From NCBI GenBank assembly GCA_030144725.1, contig JASKMD010000014.1, positions 9,194,502 through 9,258,501 of the forward strand: 64,000 nucleotides of DNA. The letters are read 5' to 3'. Positions 55,604 to 64,000 of the stretch are shown here, piece by piece. Under the pieces are notes generated by a model. It was not told the DNA's origin. It was given only the letters and a program-made list of their open reading frames with translations, and made no database searches. The position numbers were made by a program, and so were the translations under genes. The stretch's first letter is position 1; each line of letters starts with the position of its first letter. The stretch is from Haematococcus lacustris. Lineage: Eukaryota > Chlorophyta > Chlorophyceae > Chlamydomonadales > Haematococcaceae.

Positions 55604-56632
55604 ACAGTGCTTTTCCAATGCGTGGGAGTTGGGAGCTGGGAGCTGCATGGCACTTTTTTGCATGGAGGCGTGGGAGCGGGAGCTGGGAGCTGGGAGCTCG
55701 AGCCAAAAACGGTGCATGCTGTCTCCATGCGGCTCCTCCGCGCTCCCGTTTCCAATGCTTGGAGATGGGAGCTAGGCATGCAGCCCCCATGTCCTGCGCA
55801 TGTTCTCCCAAAAGGGCCTCCTGGCTCCAATGGATTCCATGCTGGGAGCCCAATGGAGCCAGGCGCGGAGGACATGGGGCGCTTGGGAGCTGCATTTCAA
55901 ATTTAATTTTTGTGCGAGCTCTGCTCTGCTATGCTCTGCGCTGCGCTACGCGCCTGTGCCCCGTATCGGTTCACTGGCAACATCGCTGAGGAGACATCGG
56001 CCCTCCTCCGCAGTTCTATCGCAACCTCAACATTGCGGAGCAACCTTCAGCTTCTTCAGCTTAGCTGACCGCTAGTGTGCAGTCCTGCGTGCCTGCTGTG
56101 CTTTAGTGCAAGTTGCTGCTTGCCTTCACCTGCTGTGCTTTGCTTTGCCCGCTTGCTTTGCCCGCGTTGCGGAGAATGTTTAGCTAGTCCCGCTTGCGCG
56201 GCTGGTACAGCTGACTTGCTTCGCTCCGCTAAAGCGGAGATTAGCTTAGCTTGCCGTGCACATCTACTACTTGCTACTCTGGTTGCTACGCTGCTTGCTA
56301 CTTGCTACTCTGCTTGCCACCTTCATCCTCGCCACCACCCCAGCTAACGGGAAAAGAGCGAACTTGTTGTCACCAAACCTGTAGTCCTGCAAACTGCAGC
56401 CACCTGCTCGAAGCAGAGTTGCACCACAACCTGCAATAGGCAGAGATCATAGCCTTGCAAAGCACCAGCCCACCAAGAGTTGTGTTGCAAACTTGTAAAA
56501 ATGCAGCCAAAAGGGTCCATGCAGCTCCAAGCTCCCAGTTTTTGCGCGATGGAAACACCATTTCGGTGCATGGGCCCATGCGGCTCCGCTCCCAGCTCCC
56601 ACCTCCCATGCAGCCTATTGGAAAAGCACTGT
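55604..56632. repeat. Inverted-repeat element with GGGAGCT-rich arms
   Basis: The ends are inverted copies of ACAGTGCTTTTCCAAT. Each arm continues into GGGAGCTGGGAGC-rich sequence containing GCATGG and AAAAAC blocks. It is about 1.03 kb with no protein family visible. It could be a non-autonomous DNA transposon, but no target duplication was found. Confidence 0.55.
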
Positions 56633-56804
56633 GAGAGAGTACTTGCATGAAGATTACCAACCCCATGTCGGGAACACCCGACGTCCATGCTGTCCGTGGA
56701 TCCGCCATTTGTGTCGTTTCTGGCTTGCGCTTCTTCCGCTGTGGCTGTAGCGCGCTGGCGGCAGCCAAGCCAATCACCCGGCACTTCCAGATGTGTAGTG
56801 AAAA

Positions 56805-56872
56805 CGTTCAGATTTTCAGATGAGAATTTTCATTGAAAAACTGAATGAAAATCTGCAATTTTCACAAGCCTG
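56805..56872. repeat. A/T-rich transposon-end-like repeat, copy 2 (inverted)
   Basis: Reverse-complemented it begins CAGGCTTGTGAA, followed by GCAGATTTTCATTCAG and TTTTTCAATGAAAAT, matching the repeat at 40389-40475 in opposite orientation. Confidence 0.55.
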
Positions 56873-58600
56873 CTTGCAGGGGCCATTCACAGGTCTGTGC
56901 AGGCTTGCCACAACTGTGAGGCGTCCATTAAGCGGCCTAGGCAGCCTACCATCATGTATGCCGCTTGCTTCGCCCGAAACAACGACCCTGCGGGTTCTCT
57001 TGAAGTGCCAGGCCAGCCAGCGTGCGAAGTGTGGGCGGGTGGCCGAGGCAGGGCCTGTCGCAACCATTCGAACACGAAGACTGTGGAGCCAGCGAAACCG
57101 CTAGCACCGCGCGTCAGCTCTGCGCAGCCCTACCATAGAACATGGAGCCGCGGTGCCTGCTCCCCTCTGCGGGCGTCGGCAGCTGGGCCGCGGGGCCTTC
57201 TCGCTCCAGCCCTGCCTCCCACAATGCTGCTGGCAGCGCCATGTGGGGCTCGCGGGACTGCATTACTTCAGCACGGCCTGAAACATCGGCGACTATTGCA
57301 GTCTGATAGAGCTCACTCCTGTTTTGCGCTCTGCAACATGTAGCTCTTAGCCAAAGCTAGCGCTAATGTGCACTGGCCTAGTCACTGGCCTAGTCACAGC
57401 GACGGCTAGTATTCCTCCGGCTAGAGACGAAGTGCCTCAGAGAAGCTGAAATAGTAAACGATATGCCGCAAGAATTCTTCACAACACGTGGGTTATGCGC
57501 CTGACGAAACCCTTCTTATCGGCGTCGAGCATGGCACTAGGACATGCGCATGGTACAAAACAATCATGTTGACCGGCCCAAATGTAGCCTCCTCATTGCA
57601 AGGATCATTGCCAGGATCACCATGACAGCATACCAAGGTAGAGAGGGAGTAATTGAGCTGCCCAAGATTTTATTGTGCGACATGAGTGCTCCAAATTAAC
57701 CAATAACTGCGGATGGTCGCTAGGTGCTCTCTCAACCACCCTGCTCCTTTACCACCTGCTTTGCCTGGTCATACAAGTGCTTTTCAGCGCTGTGAACAGG
57801 TCGAGGCCAAGCGAAAGCACTGGGATACCCCCAGTGATACCAAGGAAAGACACGCCAGCAAAGGTTCCCACGCCCTGCTCTGGCCCCCAAGGCCTGCCGC
57901 CCGGTCCACTTATTCAGCAATCCTGCGCCTGCTGCTCCAACTGCTGCCGTCGCTGCTTCGCATTGCGGGCTCTGGGCACCTGCCTATACTTAAACTTGCC
58001 TTCCGAGGCCGACATTGTCTGGAGCAATGCCGTGGCGGCACCAGGTGTAGGCAGGCTGGCTGGGTGCTGCACAAGTTGGGGTGGAGCAAGAGGGCTGGGA
58101 GCTGGTGCGGGCGTTTAGGGTGGCTGGCTAGAAGGGAGACTAGGCCGTGGGGTGGGCTGGGGCGGCCCTGGGGCTGCTGCCTGGCTTCGGCGGGCAGGTG
58201 GTGCAGGCTGCAATGGCTGTAGGAAGTGAGCTGGCTGAGTGGTGTGGAAGCCAGTGGGTGAGGGGTGTTTGCCACCTACCTGCATGGCCCACGCCTGCCG
58301 TGGCAGGGCAGGAGCGGAAGGCATGGGGTGGGTGGGTGGGGAGGCACTGAGCCTGCTTGGAGCTGTGCCGAGGACCCTAGCTGTCCAGGCTGTGGCGAGA
58401 CAGCTGTGCCGCCCACACAGCCGTACTGGGGTGGCTTTGCAGGGGTGGCGAGCTCGACAGCTGGTGGTGTCTGTGTGGTGGCGGCAGCAGGTGGTGCTGC
58501 AGCTGAGGGGCCATGGCTGCCAGCCCACCACCTGGCTGCTGCTGGGCCAGAGGCAGTGACTGCCTGTGCCCGTCTGAGCGCAGAGCCTGTGGTGCTGCTG
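56873..58600. other. About 1.7 kb without a recognised gene
   Basis: Open frames exist on both strands (for example 57675-58118 plus, 58115-58807 minus) but lack family signatures and are biased by local composition. Parts may be unassigned exons of the polyQ gene or of the hAT remnant. Confidence 0.35.
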
Positions 58601-58806
58601 GCAACCGCGGGGTGGGGTAGTGAGCTTGGGTTGTGGCCTGTTGCTGTTGCCTGGGAGGTGGTGGTTACGGGCGAGGTGGTGGGGGGTCGAGGAGCTGGCT
58701 CCCAAGGGGCCCGTGGGCAGTGGCATGACCGTGGTGGTCATGGGCGCCCCAGTGCTGCCCCTCAGGCGCTGCCAGCTCCTCATAGCCGCTGACTTCTGCT
58801 TCCACA

Positions 58807-59410
58807 CCGTCTATCTCCTGGGGCAGGCCGGCTGGGGTCGGGCGGGGCCGGGAAAGGATGGCTGCTGCTGTTCCCACAGGCCCTTGAGCTTCCCTCAGAT
58901 GCAGCTGTGCACAGAGTACGCCATCACGACTAGTGGATGGCTGCGGCATAGGGTTGCTCTCGACACTGCGGCTGCTTGCAGGCCCACTGGTTCCCATCCT
59001 GGCCTGCTGGCTCACACCGACGGCGGACGCATCCAGCTTCAGCTCGACCATCCCTACCACCACCTCCTCCTCCCCCTCTTCCTGCTCCACCACCTCTTCC
59101 TGCTGTTGCTGTTGCTGCTGCTGCTGCTGCTGCTGTTGGCGTTGCGTCTGAGACGCCTGCCGTTCGGCTTTGCTGGACTGCCATATTGCCCTGTCAATAG
59201 CTGCCATATGTGCCGCATCTGAAGTGCCCGAGAAGTCCCACACCCTGCAGCCATCACCACAGCCAGGCCCTTGGGCTCCGCGCCCAGGCTACAGCATTGA
59301 GTGCTGCTGGTGCTGATGAGGACAGCAGGGCAGTGGGGCACCTTGGCAGATACAAACAAAACACAAGTTGCAGCAACACACCGGTGGGAGCAGCCCTCTT
59401 CTTCCTGCAC

Positions 59411-59449
<39 letters not shown>

Positions 59450-59554
59450 GTGTTGCATCTGAGACGCCTGCCGGCTGGCTTTCCTGGACTGCTGTATTGC
59501 CCTGTCAATGGCTGCCAGTTCTGCCGCTTCTGAAGTGCCCGAGAAGTCCCACAC
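58807..59554 (-). CDS. Fragmentary polyQ-containing gene with a duplicated exon
   Basis: Two exon-like segments (~59554-59410 and ~59243-58860) both begin VWDFSGTSxAAxxAAIDRAI, then S(R/S)KAxRQASQ and a CAG-encoded Gln run of about 13. The downstream one continues with an acidic stretch (EEVVEQEEGEEEVVV) and VELKLDASAVGVSQQAR. I recognise no family. Acceptor-like CAG precedes each GTGTGGGAC. Start and end are not determined. Confidence 0.35.
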
Positions 59555-59714
59555 CCTGCAGCCAGCACCACAGCCAGGCCCTTGGGCTCCGCGCCCAGGC
59601 TACAGTACTGAGTGCTGCTGGTGCTGATGAGGGCAGCAGGGTAGTGGGGTAGCTTGGCAGATACAAGCAAAACACAAGTTGCAGCAACACACCGGTGGGA
59701 GCAGCCCTGTGCTG
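59098..59714. repeat. Tandem duplication of a ~315-bp unit including the polyQ exon
   Basis: 59231-59395 and 59551-59714 are near-identical (both include GCCCTTGGGCTCCGCGCCCA and AACACACCGGTGGGAGCAGC). The exon halves 59098-59230 and 59411-59550 are also copies. The unit thus occurs twice in tandem, with both CTG arrays retained. Confidence 0.85.
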
Positions 59715-60095
59715 CTGGGCAGCCTGCCTGGTGATCTGCACTAGTGAGGGCTGCTGCCATACCAGCTAGTTAGCCGGTGACACTGCTGTCAGGGACATGC
59801 CCCACTGCTGCTTTTGTAAAACCTCTCTGACACTGCCAGTGACATGGGGTTCATAACGGTGCATGGAGGTTGCCAAACGAAGGCTGTCGGCAAAGCAGCA
59901 AAGCACTGGGCTGATGAGGGAGGCGGAACTTTGTACAAATAAAAGTGACATGTGTACTGTAGCCGCAACTCGGCTGAGAGCCGCAGTCCCAATGGCTGAA
60001 GGCCGTGCCCGCCGAGGGCATAGCGATGGTGCCTACTTGCAATCCAGGACTCATGGTGACAGCAACAGGTTTCAGAACTCCTGGCTTACTGGGGA

Positions 60096-60941
60096 TTGCC
60101 CACTTTGGTCCAGACGACCGACAAGTTCACTGCCATGTACACTGGCCCCTCCCCCTTCTCTGCACTAGACTCTCCTGAGTTGACAGCCTTTGTCACTGTG
60201 GCAGGACCTATCAGCTGCCTGGTGTGCAATGGCTCTGGCCATTTGGCTTTGCAGCCGCATGGGAACGGCAGTTTGGCAGGGCGGGCAGATGGAGCCGACA
60301 GTGACAGCGAGGATAAGGAGGTAGGCAGCAGGCTGGCAGCAGCAGACATGGAGACAGCGTTTGGTGAGCTCGAGGAGGAGGAGGGAGCTGCAGATGAGCC
60401 AGGCAGTGAGCCGGTACAGCTGTCTGCCATCCCCCCAAGAGGGCGCTGGGCTGCTCCAGTGCCAGCCAGTGACTTCCAGTGGCATGTCAATGGTGCTAAG
60501 CGGGAGCTGGCAGCAACAGCAGTTGCTGTGGAACATGACCTACGCAACTGCTTCCTCCAACCAGAGCATGTGAAAGGGCTGGCTGTTGTGTACGCTCACT
60601 ACTGGGACAAGCAGCCTAGCGATGAAGACTCCCTCGAGCGTCAGGCCATTGTCAAGGCCCAGTACTGCATGGAAACAACCCTGGCCAACGGCCAACGGGT
60701 GCCAGCCTTATTGGACCAGCACTACCTAGATAGCCAACCTATCACAAGGGCAGACATCTCAGAGTTCGTCAAGCTGGCACAGCTTGCACTGGTCATGACA
60801 CCAGGCTCAGTGTAGGAGGAGCTCATGTTCTCACCCATGGCATACCTGAAGGACGACACCCGCAACAGGTTGCAGGAGTGCCACCTGAATGTGTGTGCCC
60901 ATGTCTTCAGCAGCAAGCAGTTCATTCAGTTCGCTGAATGA
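60096..60941 (+). pseudogene. hAT transposase C-terminal remnant with an in-frame stop
   Basis: The open frame to 60812 is followed, after TAG at 60813-60815, by the same frame to 60941. ISEFVKLAQLALVMTPGSV, the stop, then FSPMAYLKDDTRNRLQECHL and NVCAHVFSSKQF match the hAT C-terminal dimerisation motif (usual core GSVExxRxFSxxxYxKxxxRNRL). The stop replaces the conserved Glu after GSV. Upstream, EHVKGLAVVYAHYWDKQ and ALLDQHYLDSQPITRAD are consistent with an algal hAT. The catalytic DDE core is not visible here, and no bounding inverted repeats were found, so this is a decayed piece. Confidence 0.65.
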
Positions 60942-61139
60942 TGCTGACGTGCTACCGCCACCGCCTTGAACCATGCGTATGTTGTTTGCCTTTTCTGGTA
61001 CTTGTCTAATGTGCGCTATGGGGCCCAACAGGGTCGCGCTATGAACATGGCAGTCAGAAATTGCTTTTAGCTTTGAATCTGGAAAGAGGGCAATGAAAAA
61101 AAACACTGGTGGAGAAGTCTTGGAAACAACTGCGCATCC

Positions 61140-61228
61140 ATCTCCTCCTCCTTCCCTGCCGCCTCCTCCTCCTCCTCCTCCTTCCCCACCCCCTCCTCCT
61201 TTTCGCCTGCCTCCCCCTCCTCTCCCCC
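61140..61228. repeat. CTCCTC-rich pyrimidine tract
   Basis: CCTCCTCCTCCTCCTCC and CCCCCTCC runs just beyond the stop of the WD40 gene, presumably in its 3' UTR. Confidence 0.6.
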
Positions 61229-63696
61229 TCACCTCACAGAGGTACGTTGAGAGCCAGCCGCCAGCCACTGATCCACGAGGTCTACAGAGTGCGCAGGGCT
61301 ACCCGCAGAAGCCAGCTGCCGGCAACTGGCACCCAGGCTGTGACGCCCCCCAGCACCCCGCCCCCCTGCCCCACTGCCTGAGGTCCAGGCAGCCTCTGGC
61401 CCCCTGCTGCACCCTAGGGCCACCTCGGTGTTCAGCAGCACCACGCCGCCATCACCGGTTGAGCAAGCCAGCCAGGGGTCTTCTAGGGCCAGGCTGTGCA
61501 CGCTTGCCTTGAAATGCCTGGGGTACGTGCAGACAGGCAGGTGAGCCGGCAAGCAGGGAAGGTGGGCAAGCAATGAGACAGGCAGTTGAGCTGGCAGGCA
61601 GGCAGGTAAGCAAGCAAAGACGCAGGTAGGGAGACAGGCAGGCACACACACGGATGTTGCTTTGCCATCCGAGCCAGGGCAGCTCCCTCCCCCTCAGTGT
61701 GCCTTCCACCAGCACCACAGGCAATGCTCCTCATCACCTATCAGCTTTGCCTCCCTCAGGCCCTCTCCTATCATCAAGGTAACCCAAGCCCCGCTTGCTA
61801 CCTCTGCCTGCCACCCTCCCGCCTACTGCAGGCGATGCGGCTGCAGGGAGCGTGAACAGGCCCCTCACCAGAGCGTTGATGTGGGGTCCCTCATGCGCAG
61901 GTCATGCGCCAGCAGCAGCCCGTCCCTTGACCCGGTGAACAGCATGTGCCCGCTGTGGGAGCCCTCCAGGCAGTTCACGTGGCCCGTATGCTGCATTCAA
62001 TGCGGGACAGCGCAGAGGGATGTCTAGGCGCAGCTACCCTACAGCTACCCATGGACAGCCGGTGATGGGGTTAGAGCCAGCTCGCCTGGTTTCCTGACCG
62101 GGTTTCCTTCCACCGCAATAGCACCAGCAGCAGCCACCACCGCAGCAGCAGCCTAACAGCAGCTCAGACATCAGCATAACAGCAGCTCAGACACCTCAGC
62201 GGTGGCAGCACACAACATGGCTGTTGCCTTGGACACATTGGTCCCAGCGGCTGGGCGCCACCTCACAGCCCTGTTGCTATGGAGTCCAGGTCAGCACCAC
62301 CCTGAGCTATAGGGTCAGGCCCACAGCACCCTCTACACCTGCCATTCCTCACCACCTGGGCACGTTGAGCCAACCCTGCTCCTCAACTCTGCCCTAGTCA
62401 AGGCGCCATCTGACTAGGCCTGCTTTTCCAGAGCTAGAAATCAGCAACAGAAGGCAGTGGCAAAAGAATTGATCGGGGATAAGGAAGGTCCATCAGAACA
62501 CTGCCCAACCCCTGGACAGTCAGCCACAGTCGCTCACCAGGTTCTGAAACTTGCGCAGCACCTGCCCAGTGCCCAAGTCGTGCACGAGAACCTCCACACC
62601 AGCGGAGACAAGCAGGTGGCCGCCCCGTGCCATCACTGACCCCACCCGACCATCATACCTCAGCACATTCACACACTCAAAGCCAGGCCCGTTCTCACCC
62701 TCCTCTCGAGACCATACCCGCACCGTATTGTCCCAGCTGCCTGCATGCCGCAAAGTAGGCATAGGTTGCTTCTTTAGGCACTGGGATTGTAAGGCATTTC
62801 AACTCGCACACATCGCACGCACCGCTGTACAGTGCCTCTGGCGTGAGACACAGCGCCGAAACCTCCTCTTGGTGACCCAGCAGGCAATGCGCGGGAGCGG
62901 ACGCGACATCAAAAAGCAGTCGCTGATAACCGGGCGTGGTCGCACCAGCTTCGTCAAGGTCGCCAGGGGGCTGCATGGGCCGATATGGGCCCGGAGCGTC
63001 CTCGTCGCTGCTTGTGACGCCGTTGGGCGTTACCGCAACTAGGCTGTCGGTGCTGCACGCGCTTGCTTTTGCGCTGGAGCTGCTGCAGCTGGTGGCGCGT
63101 CGGGGCAGGGTATGTCGTGACGCACAGCTCGCAGGCCAGGTCAGGCAACTGCTCCACACGCGGACAATGTGATCTGAGCAGCCTGATGCGAGGGCGAAGG
63201 AGTCCAGCGCCAGGCAGCGCACCGTGCCACCGTGTGGCTGGCTAACTGCCAGGGACCTTCCAGCTTGCAGGTCCCACAGCCGCACCGTCGTATCGACCGA
63301 GCCTGGGGCGTAGCACAGGTCGACATATGCACATGCAGCAAGCAGACGACAGGCTGTCTAGTGTGCTGAGGCAGGCTGACAACAAGGAGCTGTGCAGCTG
63401 GGGAGGGAGGGTGGCCGGGTTTGTAACCCTCCTGCTTGGTCTGCTTGACCTGCTCTACAAACACCTTTTAGTGCCTAACCTGTGATCAGGGTCCTAGCAG
63501 CCAAGGTAGCCAGAAGCAACGGCAGGTACTGACCTGTGGCCAGGAGGTTGTGGCTGGGCAGAAGCTTGACTGACCCCACAGAGTGATGGTGCCCATGCAG
63601 ATGGGCCTGATGGTATTGGCCCCCCCAGCTTCTCAGCTGCTGCATTTTTGCACCGAACAGGGTGACCCAGGGGGTGGTGGGGCAGGCTTCCACCAC
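61229..63696 (-). CDS. WD40-repeat protein, 5' end beyond the window
   Basis: Five phase-consistent exons: 63696-63534, 63302-62823, 62740-62538, 61990-61869, 61517-61229 (stop). About 419 residues are visible. Repeats are marked by HSVGSVKLLPSHNLLATG joined to SVDTTVRLWDLQAG, then GTVRCLALDSFALASGCSDHIVRVW, LLGHQEEVSALCLTPEALYSG joined to SWDNTVRVW, HTGHVNCLEG...LFTGSRDGLLLAHD, and VHSLALEDPWLACSTGDGGV. A ~100-residue low-complexity insertion (SSDEDAPGP region) interrupts the second and third blades. These are beta-propeller blades used in protein-protein binding, so no enzymatic role is expected. Upstream exons, perhaps including an F-box, lie in 63697-64000 or beyond but could not be assigned. 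Confidence 0.78.
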
Positions 63697-64000
63697 CTGC
63701 AGACAACAAGCAACGTTGCCACGGCTGCTCTGAGCCCATGCCCAATTGCCCCATCCTTGCTTTCTCCTGCTGCTGCTGTGACCAACCACCCAGGGGTCCC
63801 TGCCCACCTGTGCCTGCCACAGCCTTGACAGTTGGTGATCACATTAAACCCAGAATGGTACTAGACTACCGGGCTTGACCAGGCTAAGCCGCATACCCGA
63901 GGGCAAGGGGTACCCTGGCCTGAGCTGCAAGCAGCTGCGAGACCGCCCACCCAAGACCCAGCTGCACCAGCCTGTAGCCAATGCCATGTGTGTGGAAGGT
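63697..64000. other. Window edge, upstream part of the WD40 gene, unassigned
   Basis: About 300 bp that should be intron and possibly exon of the WD40 gene on the minus strand. The frames present show no recognisable motif. Confidence 0.3.

Overview
This is nuclear DNA from a green alga. The base composition is GC-rich with strong CAG/CTG and CCCCTG bias. Genes are broken into many short exons with GTGAG-type donors and CAG acceptors. Protein-coding exons resemble plant/algal families (ORC5, VID27/CYPRO4-like, a land-plant-type single-pass membrane protein), and the retroelements are of the kind known from Chlamydomonas. A volvocalean such as Haematococcus or Chlamydomonas fits, but the species is inferred, not proven.

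Layout. 975-5092 (-): ORC5-like AAA+ gene, with its C-terminal end unresolved towards the left edge. 5487-~6615 (+): SprT-like metalloprotease, divergent from ORC5. ~7044-19956 (+): one very large low-complexity gene of unknown function, whose 1.5-kb intron carries a 677-bp TA-flanked non-autonomous DNA transposon. 21019-27093 (-): a complete 12-exon VID27/CYPRO4-like gene (542 aa in my model) with a tRNA-Glu(CTC) inside one intron. 27439-39901 (+): a ~21-exon gene for a secretory-pathway membrane protein, with a 68-copy CCCCTG array in an intron and a LINE 3'-end remnant in its last intron. The two genes share a 345-bp divergent promoter region.

41731-55520 is the most remarkable part: a retrotransposon on the minus strand, bounded by a 10-bp target-site duplication (ATGGCTAGCG) and ending 3' in a (CTT)n tail. 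It encodes, in order, a histidine-rich 38-aa tandem repeat region, a 2A-like ribosome-skipping motif (GDVEANPGP), a cysteine-protease-like domain, an APE/EEP endonuclease, reverse transcriptase, a PHD-like finger, RNase H, and a CCHC motif followed by a PD...EIK restriction-like nuclease. This dual-endonuclease plan recalls the Dualen/RandI group of Chlamydomonas. A second, 5'-truncated L1-like LINE (+ strand, 49871-52023) has landed inside it, producing a 130-bp target duplication. Subtracting the 2283-bp insertion plus duplication leaves the two halves in one frame (~3767 codons).

55531-61228 is repeat-rich: an inverted-repeat element, A/T-rich transposon-end-like sequence, a duplicated polyQ exon, and a hAT transposase remnant with an in-frame stop. 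61229-63696+ (-) holds a WD40-repeat gene whose 5' end lies beyond the right edge.

Exon limits were set by eye from splice sites plus conservation of codon phase. They are strongest for the VID27-like, 27439-39901 and WD40 genes, where phases agree at nearly every junction. Functions of the low-complexity gene and several small ORFs are unknown.
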